Below, in pieces: positions 34,997 to 42,845 of a DNA stretch of 52,828 nt. Positions within the stretch are counted from its first letter, which is position 1. Every line of letters starts with the position of its first letter. The notes beneath the pieces were generated by a model. That model ran no database searches, was not told the DNA's origin, and was given only the letters and a program-made list of their open reading frames with translations. Source of the DNA: an uncultured Eubacteriales bacterium (lineage in GTDB: Bacteria > Bacillota > Clostridia > Christensenellales > Aristaeellaceae). The stretch covers positions 1 through 52,828 of the forward strand of contig UQNM01000005.1 in NCBI GenBank assembly GCA_900542395.1, given 5' to 3'. The translations under genes were made by a program, and so were the position numbers.

Positions 34997-35788
34997 ATGT
35001 TCGAGGGCTTTTCTCAGGAGGCGCTGGATTTCCTGAACGATATTCGGTTTAACAACAATCAGGCGTTTTACGCGGCGAATCAGGCGCGCTACGAGCGCTT
35101 TGTCAAGCGGCCGATGCGCGAATTGAGCGACGAGCTTGCGCCGGTGGTGCAGCTCATCGACCCCAAGCTGGATACGAGGCCGGGGCGCACGATGTCGCGG
35201 ATTCGCCGGGATACGCGGTACACGAAGGATAAATCCCCGTTTCGGGATCATGCGTGGCTGGGCTGGCGCTATCCGGGCGAGGGGCGCGGCGAGGGCTTCC
35301 ATATGTATTGGGGCTTCGGGCCGGATTGGCTCGGCTGGGGATGCGGCTGCTATTATCCCGATAAGCCGCTGATGGATGCGCTGCGGCTGCACATCCGCAA
35401 GGAGGCGGACGATGTGCGGCGGGGCCTGCGGGCGCTGGACGGGCGGATTGAGATGTATGGCGAGGATTACAAAAAGCTGGCCGTTCCGGCGGATGTGCCG
35501 GAGGATCTGCGGGCGCTGTACGTCAAAAAGCATTTCGGCTTCGAGCATAACGGCACGCAGGCGGATTGGGAGCTCTGGCACACGCACGACATGGCGGACA
35601 CGATTGCCGCCGACCTCTCGCGCATGGCGCCGCTGCATCAGCTGATGCGCCGGATGCGCGACGAGGCGGAGCATGCCGCGCAGGAAGCCGTTCGCGAACG
35701 GGAGGCCAAGGCGCGCGCCGAGGCGCAGACGGGCGCGGCAAAGCCCGGAAAGCTGGTCGTCCGCTCGGCGGATGAGTTTGAATTTTAA
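34997..35788 (+). CDS. DUF2461 family protein
   Basis: This 263-residue cytoplasmic protein matches the DUF2461 (TIGR02453) pattern: FEGFSQEALDFLNDIRFNNNQAFYAANQARYERFVKRPM at the N-terminus, then SRIRRDTRYTKDKSPFRDH near residue 70. AAAGGAG at 34985-34991 places the start at 34997. Biochemical function of the family is not established; it is common as a single conserved gene. It is followed after 38 bases, which include a GGGGC..GCCCC hairpin, by uppP. Confidence 0.85.
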   Translation: MFEGFSQEALDFLNDIRFNNNQAFYAANQARYERFVKRPMRELSDELAPVVQLIDPKLDTRPGRTMSRIRRDTRYTKDKSPFRDHAWLGWRYPGEGRGEGFHMYWGFGPDWLGWGCGCYYPDKPLMDALRLHIRKEADDVRRGLRALDGRIEMYGEDYKKLAVPADVPEDLRALYVKKHFGFEHNGTQADWELWHTHDMADTIAADLSRMAPLHQLMRRMRDEAEHAAQEAVREREAKARAEAQTGAAKPGKLVVRSADEFEF

Positions 35789-35826
35789 GGGGAAGCTGGG
35801 GCAACGCCCCAAGAAGGAGCTTGTGT

Positions 35827-36666
35827 ATGAATCTTTTGCTTGAGTCGTTGAAAGCGCTGCTTTTTGGCATTGTGGAGGGCGTTACCGAGTGGCTGCCCAT
35901 CAGCTCCACGGGTCACATGATCCTGCTGGATGAATTCATTCAGCTTCAGATGACGGATGCGTTCAAATCCATGTTCGAGGTGGTCATCCAGCTCGGCGCG
36001 ATTCTGGCGGTTGTCGTGCTGTATTTTTCAAAGCTCTGGCCGTTCAAAAAGCCGAAAAAGGGCGAGGGCTTCGTCGGCCTGTTCAAGATGGAAACCGTCA
36101 TGCTCTGGCTGAGGGTCGTCGTGGCGATTCTGCCCAGCGCGATTGTCGGCATCCCGTTTGACGACTGGATGGATGCGCACCTGCACAACGCGCCCGTCGT
36201 CGCGGCCATGCTGGTGATCTACGGCGTGGCGTTCATCCTCGTGGAAAAGAAGCAGCGCGCGCGCCGCGCCCGCATCCAGAGCGTCAAGCTGATCGATATG
36301 CGCATGGCGCTGATGATCGGCCTGTTTCAGGTGCTCTCGCTCGTCCCCGGCACGAGCCGTTCCGGCGCGACGATCCTCGGCGGCATCCTGATGGGCTGCT
36401 CCCGCGCGGCGGCGTCCGAATTCAGCTTCTTCCTCGCCGTGCCGACGATGGCCGGCGCGAGCCTGCTGAAGGTGCTCAAGTTCGGCCTGTCCTTCACGAG
36501 CGAGGAGCTGCTGATTCTGGGCATCGGCTGCGTGAGCGCGTTTGTCGTTTCCATCATCGCCATCAAGACATTCATCGGCTACATCAAGCAGCACAGCTTC
36601 ACCGCGTTCGGCTGGTATCGCATCATCCTCGGCGCGCTGGTGGCGGTATATTTTCTGCTGAAATAA
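35827..36666 (+). CDS. uppP: Undecaprenyl-diphosphatase (bacitracin resistance type)
   Basis: This 279-residue integral membrane enzyme recycles the lipid carrier for peptidoglycan by removing a phosphate from undecaprenyl diphosphate. The family motif EGVTEWLPISSTGHMIL is near residue 17. The second, PGTSRSGATILGG, is near residue 173. About eight membrane helices are visible. ATG at 35827 follows AAGGAG at 35814-35819. The Dabb-domain gene starts 13 bases later. Confidence 0.96.
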   Translation: MNLLLESLKALLFGIVEGVTEWLPISSTGHMILLDEFIQLQMTDAFKSMFEVVIQLGAILAVVVLYFSKLWPFKKPKKGEGFVGLFKMETVMLWLRVVVAILPSAIVGIPFDDWMDAHLHNAPVVAAMLVIYGVAFILVEKKQRARRARIQSVKLIDMRMALMIGLFQVLSLVPGTSRSGATILGGILMGCSRAAASEFSFFLAVPTMAGASLLKVLKFGLSFTSEELLILGIGCVSAFVVSIIAIKTFIGYIKQHSFTAFGWYRIILGALVAVYFLLK

Positions 36667-36679
36667 GGGGGATATGGAA

Positions 36680-36967
36680 ATGAAGCATTGCATCATTGCG
36701 AAGTTCAACGAATCCGCGGCGGATAAGCAGGCGGCGCTGGCGCAGGTCAGGGCGCTGCTTTCGGGCGCGGAGCCGGTCGAGGGCGTGCGTGGGATCACGA
36801 TTCACGAAAACTGCGTCGCGCGCGACAACCGCTATGACCTGATGATCGTGGTGGAGATGGAGAAGGCCGCGCTGCCGAATTGGGATGCTTCCCGGATTCA
36901 TCACCAGTGGAAGGCGCAGTTCGGCGGGCTGCTCGAAAAGAAAGCGATTTTTGATTACGAAGACTGA
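36680..36967 (+). CDS. Dabb (stress-responsive alpha/beta barrel) domain protein
   Basis: This 95-residue protein opens MKHCIIAKFNESAADKQAALAQVRALLSG, followed by NRYDLMIVVEMEKAALPNWDASRIHHQWKAQFG, the ferredoxin-like Dabb layout with its conserved tyrosine/aspartate region and C-terminal H..W. Such proteins are usually dimers of uncertain function. The start at 36680 gives better spacing from AAGGGGG than an ATG at 36674. Likely the last gene of the DUF2461-uppP unit. The following 309 bases hold only the hairpin, promoter and operator described next. Confidence 0.75.
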   Translation: MKHCIIAKFNESAADKQAALAQVRALLSGAEPVEGVRGITIHENCVARDNRYDLMIVVEMEKAALPNWDASRIHHQWKAQFGGLLEKKAIFDYED

Positions 36968-37065
36968 AAACGGGTCACGCCGGATGCACTGTCCGCGGGA
37001 CGCTGCAATATAAATGGACGAGGAGACGTGTACATCGGTTCCCTCGCTCGTTCCGGAAACAAAGA

Positions 37066-37100
37066 AAGCCGCCGATCGGAAATCAGATGATCGGCGGCTT
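37066..37100 (+). terminator. Hairpin, probable terminator, after the Dabb gene
   Basis: AAGCCGCCGATC (37066-37077) and GATCGGCGGCTT (37089-37100) pair perfectly. The T run behind it is poor (GTCCTAT), so termination may be partial. Confidence 0.6.
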
Positions 37101-37183
37101 GTCCTATACCATGAAAACGCCGTCAAAGTGCGCTGGGACAGCGAAATTTTTTCGAATTATACATCTGTTCGTTGCCATGGCAA

Positions 37184-37213
37184 CGGACAGGCATACACCT
37201 CATCCTGTACAAT
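37184..37213 (+). promoter_or_regulatory. Probable promoter of the importer-cupin operon
   Basis: CGGACA at 37184-37189 and TACAAT at 37208-37213 with an 18-base spacer. The -35 is weak, which suits a regulated promoter; an inverted repeat overlaps the start-site region. Confidence 0.5.
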
Positions 37214-37218
37214 GGCAA

Positions 37219-37240
37219 ATAGTTAGCTAAGACTAACTAT
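37219..37240. promoter_or_regulatory. Inverted-repeat operator in front of the importer operon
   Basis: ATAGTTAG (37219-37226) and CTAACTAT (37233-37240) form a perfect 8-6-8 inverted repeat starting 5 bases after the -10 element. The TTAG..CTAA character resembles binding sites of DtxR/IdeR/MntR-type metal repressors. AGTTAGCT recurs just after the -10 box of the Crp/Fnr gene (41093-41100). Confidence 0.6.
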
Positions 37241-37276
37241 AAAACTTATTTCCCCTTTTTGAAAGGAGAGTTTTCC

Positions 37277-38350
37277 GTGAAAAAAATTCTGTCTCTGGTT
37301 TTGACGCTTCTTGTGCTCTGCATGGCCGGTTCCGCGCTGGCTGATGGCACGCATACGGTCGTCGATCATGGCGGCAACGAGGTCGAAGTCCCCAACAAAA
37401 TCACCCGCGTGGTCATCGACCAGATTCCGATTCTTTCGACTTACATGTCCTACTTTGGCGGCGAAGCCCCGTATATCGTCGGCTTCTGCGGTTCGTTCAA
37501 GACGACCATCTCTGAAACGGTGCTCAAAAACATCGCGCCGGAGCTGATGGAGACTGCCGACACCGTTTATGCGCAGAGCGACCTCAACATCGAGGAAATC
37601 ATGAAGCTCAAACCGGACGTCATTCTCTACAATGCCAACAACGCCTCCCACGCCGAGATTCTCAAGGCCAGCGGTATTCCGTGCGTCGGCTTTGCGACCG
37701 TCGGCGCTTCCACCGAAGCCGACCCGATTGAGCGCTATGCTCAGTGGCTCAAGCTGCTGGAAGACGTCTTCGGCGAGTCCGGCAAGATGGATGCGTTCAT
37801 CTCTGCGGGCGGCGAGATTGTTGCCGATGTGGAAGCTCGCATTGCGACCGTGCCGGAAGATCAGCGCCCGACCACGATGATTCTCTGGAAGTACGCTAAC
37901 GGCGTGCCGATGGTTTCCGGCAAGGGTACGTTCGGCACCTACTGGCTCAAGCGTTTGGGCGTGACCGACGTGGTGGTTGAGGAAGCGAGCGGCTTTACGC
38001 AGGTCAACATGGAGCAGGTATACACTTGGGATCCCGATATCCTCTTTTTGGATGGTCCGGGTCTGCTGGACCTCAAAACCGCTGATGTGCTCGGCAACAA
38101 CGTCGAGGGCGCGGATTTCTCCACGCTGAGCGCCGTTAAGAATGGCCGCGTCTACAACACGACGCTGGGCATGTGGAACTGGTTTACGCCGAACCCGGAT
38201 GCGCCGCTGGTTCTCGCTTGGCTGGCCAGCCGTGCCTACCCGGATGCGTTCGCTGATTATCCGCTGGAAGATACCATCCGCGAATATTACAAGACATGGT
38301 ATGGCTATGATATGACCGACGACGAGCTTGCGCAGATGCTGGTGTACTGA
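37277..38350 (+). CDS. ABC transporter substrate-binding protein (siderophore/heme/corrinoid class)
   Basis: This 357-residue exported protein belongs to the helical-backbone Peripla_BP_2 class. GTG at 37277 follows AAAGGAGAG with 7-base spacing and begins a signal peptide (KKILSLVLTLLVLC, cleavage near SALAD). The family opening VVDHGGNEVEVPNKITRVV is clear, then NIEEIMKLKPDVILYN and a C-terminal WFTPNPDAPLVLAWLASRAYPDAF. Cys16 is not in a proper lipobox, so it seems not to be a lipoprotein. It feeds the FecCD-type permease and ATPase immediately downstream. The substrate (iron complex, heme, corrinoid) cannot be decided. Confidence 0.88.
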   Translation: MKKILSLVLTLLVLCMAGSALADGTHTVVDHGGNEVEVPNKITRVVIDQIPILSTYMSYFGGEAPYIVGFCGSFKTTISETVLKNIAPELMETADTVYAQSDLNIEEIMKLKPDVILYNANNASHAEILKASGIPCVGFATVGASTEADPIERYAQWLKLLEDVFGESGKMDAFISAGGEIVADVEARIATVPEDQRPTTMILWKYANGVPMVSGKGTFGTYWLKRLGVTDVVVEEASGFTQVNMEQVYTWDPDILFLDGPGLLDLKTADVLGNNVEGADFSTLSAVKNGRVYNTTLGMWNWFTPNPDAPLVLAWLASRAYPDAFADYPLEDTIREYYKTWYGYDMTDDELAQMLVY

Positions 38351-38354
38351 TTCC

Positions 38355-39383
38355 ATGAACGACACGCCTTTCATCAAAAAAGGACGCTTCACGGCGCTTT
38401 CCGTCGCGCTGATGTTCCTTCTGCCCATCGCAACTGCGTTCATTTGCCTGTGTGTCGGGCGGATGAGCGTCCCTTTGGGCGATGTGATTCGCGCGATTCG
38501 GAGTCTGTTCACCGGCGAAACCGCAGGTGTGCAGAATGGCTCGATCATCGTCAATCTGCGCCTGCCGCGAATTCTGATGGCGATTATCGTCGGCGCGGGG
38601 CTGACCTGTGCGGGCAACGCCTATCAGGCATTGTTTTCCAACCCGCTGGCCACGCCGGATATTCTCGGCGTGACGAGCGGCACATGCGTCGGCGCGATTC
38701 TGGCGATTATTCTCTCGTGCAGCATTTTTGAGACGCAGATGATCGCGCTGGTTTTCGGCTTGCTTTCCGTCTGGTTCACGCTGAAAATCGCGGGCAAAAA
38801 CAGCAGCCGCTCGATGGTGTATCTCGTGCTGGCGGGCGTCATCGCATCTTCGCTGTTTAACGCCGTCGGCTCGCTGCTCAAGTATACCGCCGACCCGCAG
38901 GATAAGCTGCCGGAAATCACGTATTGGCTGATGGGCAGTTTTACGGGCGCAAGCTACAAGAAAATCGCTGTCGGCTCGCCGCTGATTCTTTCCGGCATTG
39001 TGGTGATCTATCTGCTGCGCTGGCGGCTGAATATCCTCTCGCTCAGCGAGGACGAGGCGAAAGCAAGCGGCATCAATCTGCCGCGCACGCGCCTGATTTT
39101 CATTCTGGCCTCCACCGTCATCACCGCGTCGGCGGTTTCGATGTGCGGTCAGGTCGGTTGGATCGGCCTGCTCATCCCGCACTGCGCCCGCATGCTCGTG
39201 GGCAGCAACAACCGATACGTCATTCCCGTCAGCCTGAGCCTCGGCGCGAGCTTCATGATCCTGATCGACACGCTTTCCCGAACCATCAGCATCATCGAGC
39301 TGCCGCTTTCCATCCTGACGGCCATCATCGGCGCGCCGGTCTTCATCACTCTTCTTAATAAAAACAGGAGCAATTTGCGATGA
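38355..39383 (+). CDS. ABC transporter permease, FecCD/BtuC type
   Basis: This 342-residue membrane subunit has about ten helices. Family motifs are LRLPRILMAIIVGAGLTCAGNAYQALFSNPLATPDILGVTSG near residues 62-103, LMGSFTGASYKKI near 195 and GQVGWIGLLIPHCARMLVGSNNRYVIPVS near 265, which includes the ATPase contact. ATG at 38355 lies 4 bases after the binding-protein stop; there is no strong ribosome site, suggesting translational coupling. It overlaps the ATPase gene by 4 bases. Confidence 0.94.
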   Translation: MNDTPFIKKGRFTALSVALMFLLPIATAFICLCVGRMSVPLGDVIRAIRSLFTGETAGVQNGSIIVNLRLPRILMAIIVGAGLTCAGNAYQALFSNPLATPDILGVTSGTCVGAILAIILSCSIFETQMIALVFGLLSVWFTLKIAGKNSSRSMVYLVLAGVIASSLFNAVGSLLKYTADPQDKLPEITYWLMGSFTGASYKKIAVGSPLILSGIVVIYLLRWRLNILSLSEDEAKASGINLPRTRLIFILASTVITASAVSMCGQVGWIGLLIPHCARMLVGSNNRYVIPVSLSLGASFMILIDTLSRTISIIELPLSILTAIIGAPVFITLLNKNRSNLR

Positions 39384-40174
39384 TCCTTGAAGTCAAAGAC
39401 GGCTGCTTCGGCTATTTCGGACAGCCTGTGATTTTCGACCACATCAACCTCAGTTTGGAAAAAGGACACATTCTTGCGATTCTCGGCCCGAACGGCATCG
39501 GTAAAACGACGCTGCTCAAATGCATGATCGGTCTTCTGCCGTGGAAACGCGGGCAGACCCTGCTGAACGGGCAAAACATCGCGAAGATGAAGCCTGCGGA
39601 TATCTGGAAAACCGTTTCCTATATTCCCCAGAGCCACGGCTTTGCGTTCTCCTATACCGGACTTGAAATGGTCATGCTTGGCAGAAGCTCGCACATGGGC
39701 ACGTTCCAGCAGCCGGGCGCGCGGGAAATCGAGATGGCCGAGCGCATGATGGAAAAGGTCGGCATCACCCGTCTGGCCTACAAGGATTGCAACCGCATGA
39801 GCGGCGGCGAACTGCAAATGGTTTTGATTGCCCGCGCGCTCATCAACGAGCCGCAACTGATTATCCTCGACGAGCCGGAAACAGGGCTGGATTTCCACAA
39901 TCAGATTCTTGTGTTGGATATGGTTAAGCGTCTGTCCGGTGAAGAGGGGATCAGCGCCATCATGAACACGCACTACCCAACCAACGCCATGTCCGTTTCG
40001 GATGAAGCCTTCATGATGAACCACAAGGGGCGTTTCTTCTACGGGCCGACGAGAGAGGTGCTGACGGAAGAAAACATCAGCCAATCCTTCGACGTGCGCG
40101 TATTGGTCAGCGACTTGGTGGACAACGGACGGCATGTGCGCAGCATCGTTCCCGTTGCGCTGACTGCGAACTGA
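39380..40174 (+). CDS. ABC transporter ATP-binding protein, FecE/BtuD type
   Basis: This 264-residue ATPase energises the importer. Walker A GPNGIGKTT is near residue 36, Q-loop YIPQSHGFAF near 78, signature MSGGELQMVLIARALI near 140, Walker B LIILDEPETGLDF near 160, with the switch region NTHYPTNAMSVSD (His in THYP). The ATGA overlap at 39380-39383 couples it to the permease. It is followed 13 bases later by the cupin gene. Confidence 0.94.
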   Translation: MILEVKDGCFGYFGQPVIFDHINLSLEKGHILAILGPNGIGKTTLLKCMIGLLPWKRGQTLLNGQNIAKMKPADIWKTVSYIPQSHGFAFSYTGLEMVMLGRSSHMGTFQQPGAREIEMAERMMEKVGITRLAYKDCNRMSGGELQMVLIARALINEPQLIILDEPETGLDFHNQILVLDMVKRLSGEEGISAIMNTHYPTNAMSVSDEAFMMNHKGRFFYGPTREVLTEENISQSFDVRVLVSDLVDNGRHVRSIVPVALTAN

Positions 40175-40187
40175 CAGCGAGGTGCTT

Positions 40188-40826
40188 ATGACAGGTTCTT
40201 TTACGGTTTCATCCATGCGCCCCATTCGCGAGGGCATGACCGTTTCGCGCAGCGCGGGCATACAGGGTGTGACATGGTTTTCGCTGGGCGCAGACACGGA
40301 CATCAGCCGAGAAAGCTATGACGTGCCGACGCTCTATCTCTGCGCCGAAGGCCGCGGCGAATTTCTGCTGGGGGAGGGCGCGCAAAACGTGCCGCTTTTA
40401 CCCGGCGAGCTGCTTATCGTTCCCGGAAAAACGCTTTGCGGCGTCCAAAGCCCGGAAGGCGTTATCTATACCGAAATCATTGCTGAAAAGGAGATCATCA
40501 TGAACAACGCGATTCAAGCCGGCGAAGCGCTCAAGCTCGCCAACCTCATTGCCTACGAAGAGGGCAGCATCACCAACATGGACGTCGTGCACAACGACAA
40601 GATGAAGTTTGTGCTCATGGCCTTTGACAAGGGCACGGGTCTTTCCGCGCATCGCGCGCCGGGCAACGCCATCATCACCGCGCTGGAAGGCAAAGCGGTC
40701 ATCGGCTACGAAGGCAAGGATTATCCGCTCTCCGCGGGCGAGAGCTTCCGCTTTGACAAGAATGGCCTGCACAGCGTGACCGCCGACGGGCAATTCAAAA
40801 TGGCGCTGCTGCTGGTGCTGGAGTAA
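40188..40826 (+). CDS. Tandem cupin-domain protein with a possible internal start
   Basis: This 212-residue protein contains two cupin-like halves. The N-terminal half (about 1-100) has LLPGELLIVPGKTLCGV; the C-terminal half (about 105-212) has KMKFVLMAFDKGTGLSAHRAPGNAIITALEGKAVIGYEGKDYPLSAGESFRF, a classical small cupin. AAAAGGAG at 40486-40493 sits 6 bases before an in-frame ATG at 40500, so the second half (108 residues) may also be made alone. As the last gene of the importer operon it may act on or sense the imported ligand (inference). The C-terminal half has a single His where metal cupins usually have more. Confidence 0.75.
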   Translation: MTGSFTVSSMRPIREGMTVSRSAGIQGVTWFSLGADTDISRESYDVPTLYLCAEGRGEFLLGEGAQNVPLLPGELLIVPGKTLCGVQSPEGVIYTEIIAEKEIIMNNAIQAGEALKLANLIAYEEGSITNMDVVHNDKMKFVLMAFDKGTGLSAHRAPGNAIITALEGKAVIGYEGKDYPLSAGESFRFDKNGLHSVTADGQFKMALLLVLE

Positions 40827-40987
40827 TACTAATTCTTGCTAAAATGGCTTAATCCGCGCACCATCTTTTTCGCTCTGACTTTGCCTCGTTCCGTTCAACG
40901 TACCTCCAGTACGCCTCACTTCACTTGGCTTCGTCAGAACAAAAAATCTGATGCGCTCTGTTAAGCATTTTAACTGCGAATTAGTAT
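40826..40987. repeat. Palindromic repeat element (fold-back type)
   Basis: About 162 bases with ends ATACTAATTC (40826-40835) and GAATTAGTAT (40978-40987), inner arms such as TTAAGCATTTTAAC opposite GCTAAAATGGCTTAA, and a central CGTAC CTCCA GTACG palindrome near 40899-40913. The first base of the element overlaps the cupin stop codon. It encodes nothing. Similar units, as I recall, are dispersed in gut Clostridia. Confidence 0.7.
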
Positions 40988-41002
40988 AAACCGAGAATGT
41001 AG

Positions 41003-41040
41003 AAAAGAATCGGCTGTTTGGTTGTCAGCCGATTCTTTTT
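41003..41040 (+). terminator. Intrinsic terminator after the importer-cupin operon
   Basis: AAAAGAATCGGCTG (41003-41016) pairs perfectly with CAGCCGATTCTTTT (41026-41039); the T run follows inside CTTTTTCTTT. Confidence 0.9.
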
Positions 41041-41061
41041 CTTTGGCTTTATTCGGGGCAT

Positions 41062-41100
41062 TTGACATTTCAACCGACATCGCCTATAATAGAGTTAGCT
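41062..41100 (+). promoter_or_regulatory. Sigma-A promoter of the Crp/Fnr gene with an AGTTAGCT motif
   Basis: TTGACA at 41062-41067 and TATAAT at 41085-41090, 17-base spacer. AGTTAGCT at 41093-41100 occupies the start-site region and equals half of the operator at 37219-37240. Confidence 0.8.
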
Positions 41101-41154
41101 TGAACAAACAAACTGATTTCGTCACTCGGATTGGATATAGGCAGGCTGATTTTC

Positions 41155-41841
41155 ATGGATGTATCAAGGGAATATTATCCCATTTTGGAACGGAGCGGCA
41201 TGATGTGCGGCATTGCGCCCCAGCGCTATGGCACGGTGCTTTTCTGTCTTCGGGCGCGAACCGTTGACTACCCGCGCGGCGTTTATGTCGCGGAGGTCGG
41301 CGAGGCGCCCCGCTGCGCGGGGGTTCTGCTTCGCGGCAATATTGAGGAATTTCTTTACGACGAAAATGGAAACCAGATCACCGTCGCTCATATTCATGAA
41401 GGACAGATTTTTGGCGCAGAACTGGCCTGTTCCGGCGGCATGGCCAGCCCCGTCTGTTTGCGAACGGCTTCAGACTGCACGATCATGCTGCTCGATTTTG
41501 GCGTGCTGCTTTCCGAAAGCTCTATGGGCTGCCCCTGCCGGATGCAGGTGACAGCCAATCTGATGCAGGAATTTGCGCGACAGGTGCTCGCTTTCAATAC
41601 AAAGGTGCGCATTTTGGGACAAAAGCGCCTGCGTGATCGACTGAAAATCTATCTGCAAACGCTCACACCCGATGATGACGGTGTGTATACCCTGCCATAT
41701 TCGCGTTCCGCACTTGCCGATTTTCTCTGCGTGGATCGGAGCGCGCTCTCCCGCGAGCTCTGCCGCATGCGCGATGAAGGGATTCTTTCTTTTTCGGGCA
41801 GTAAGGTTTCGATACTCGATTCCGGGTTTCTGCATGCGTAA
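41155..41841 (+). CDS. Crp/Fnr-family transcription regulator, cysteine-rich
   Basis: This 228-residue regulator has an N-terminal cyclic-nucleotide-binding-type beta-roll (GNIEEFLYDENGNQITVAHIHEGQIFGAELA near residues 62-92) and a C-terminal Crp winged helix (YTLPYSRSALADFLCVDRSALSRELCRMRDEGILSFSGSKV near 180-220). ATG at 41155 follows AGGCAGG. Ten cysteines are present, among them GCPCR near residue 122, many more than usual, so redox, metal or heme sensing is possible. Its position after the importer-cupin operon and the shared AGTTAGCT motif suggest that it may control that operon and itself (inference). Confidence 0.87.
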   Translation: MDVSREYYPILERSGMMCGIAPQRYGTVLFCLRARTVDYPRGVYVAEVGEAPRCAGVLLRGNIEEFLYDENGNQITVAHIHEGQIFGAELACSGGMASPVCLRTASDCTIMLLDFGVLLSESSMGCPCRMQVTANLMQEFARQVLAFNTKVRILGQKRLRDRLKIYLQTLTPDDDGVYTLPYSRSALADFLCVDRSALSRELCRMRDEGILSFSGSKVSILDSGFLHA

Positions 41842-41847
41842 GCGCCG

Positions 41848-42585
41848 TCACCCCAAAAAGTACGGCGGGATGATCCGCAGGGCGCGGATGATGAGCAGCG
41901 CGCACAGGTGCAGCGGATACGCCGCGTAAAAGAAGAACGTCAGCGCCTTGCCGTGCGGGCCGGGTCTGCCGTTATAGAGCAGAATCGGAACGGCCGACAG
42001 CGCCGCGCAGAGGGAAATCGTCACCCAGCCGCGCGCCACGCCGGAAAACAGCAGCGAAGCGGAATACAGCAGCGTCAGGAGCACGGTAAACAGCGCCTGA
42101 CGCTTTTTGTCGCCGCCCGCATAGCCGTAGGCGAGGCAGAGCGCCACGCCCAGCCAGCCAAAGCTCACCTGCGTGACCATGGCCAGCAGCATCAGCGCCA
42201 GAATGGAGAGCGCGCAGGGCAGCGGACGGGCGGAAAGCGCCCGCGCCGCGCACAGCGCAAGCAGCCCCAGAAGCAGCGAAAAGACGACGTTCTGCTCCAT
42301 CGCGCTGGAGAGGCGGCCAAAGATCAGCAGATCAAACGGAATCTCCGAAACGCAGGCCAGAAGCAGCAGCCGCCGCGCATAGGCGCGGATATCCCGCGTG
42401 TGCGCGAAGCCCTGCGCGAGCAGAAAGCAATACAGCGGAAACGCCAGCCGCCCGATGCAGCGAAACGCGCTTGCGGACGGGAAAAGCGCCAGCCCGGCGT
42501 GATCGACGCACATACAGACCAGCGCAATCAGGCGCAAAACAAACGAGGACAGAGCGCTTCCCCTCCTTTTGGGCGAATGGAACAT
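41848..42585 (-). CDS. TraX-family integral membrane protein
   Basis: This protein of up to 245 residues is almost wholly membrane helices. It opens after a short polar stretch with LRLIALVCMCVDHAGLALFP, then RCIGRLAFPLYCFLLAQGFAHTRDIRAYARRLLLLACVSEIPFDLL, the signature order of TraX/acyltransferase-3-like proteins (first named for F-pilin acetylation; chromosomal copies have unknown substrates). The C-terminus HGKALTFFFYAAYPLHLCALLII is typical. The ATG at 42585 has no ribosome site, while AAAAGGAGGG lies inside the frame at 42570-42561, 8 bases before an in-frame CTG at 42552. The true start may therefore be CTG at 42552 or further in. Confidence 0.8.
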   Translation of the reverse strand: MFHSPKRRGSALSSFVLRLIALVCMCVDHAGLALFPSASAFRCIGRLAFPLYCFLLAQGFAHTRDIRAYARRLLLLACVSEIPFDLLIFGRLSSAMEQNVVFSLLLGLLALCAARALSARPLPCALSILALMLLAMVTQVSFGWLGVALCLAYGYAGGDKKRQALFTVLLTLLYSASLLFSGVARGWVTISLCAALSAVPILLYNGRPGPHGKALTFFFYAAYPLHLCALLIIRALRIIPPYFLG

Positions 42586-42682
42586 GGGATGAGGCGCCGC
42601 AAGGCCGGGCAGGCGCGCCCCGCCGACTTCACGGCCTCATCCGGCCGGAAATATGATACAACAAGTTTCGAAATCTTGTCAA

Positions 42683-42704
42683 TGTTCGGAATTACAGCCG
42701 AACA
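42683..42704. promoter_or_regulatory. PurBox-like inverted repeat upstream of purL
   Basis: TGTTCGG (42683-42689) and CCGAACA (42698-42704) form an inverted repeat, with a further CGAA at 42669-42672 giving CGAA-N12-TTCG. CCGAAC is the core of Gram-positive PurBoxes and also lies upstream of purA. Control by PurR is inferred. The rest of the 260-base gap shows the promoter below. Confidence 0.4.
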
Positions 42705-42750
42705 AAAACGAAAAAGCGGGTTGATAAGTCGGAAAAAAACGGGAATCACA

Positions 42751-42779
42751 TTGCAAACACGAACATTTGATGATATAAT
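42751..42779 (+). promoter_or_regulatory. Sigma-A promoter of purL
   Basis: TTGCAA at 42751-42756 and TATAAT at 42774-42779, 17-base spacer, about 66 bases upstream of the start. Confidence 0.8.
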
Positions 42780-42845
42780 GCGAATACTGTTTTGATTTTA
42801 AGCTGAGCTTTCCGTCAGTGAAGCACGCAAGGAGGAACAATCACC

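Noticed and set aside
36968..37060. A small gene between the Dabb gene and the importer operon (frame 37014-37226).
   Set aside because: The frame runs through a perfect hairpin, the promoter and no ribosome site precedes it.
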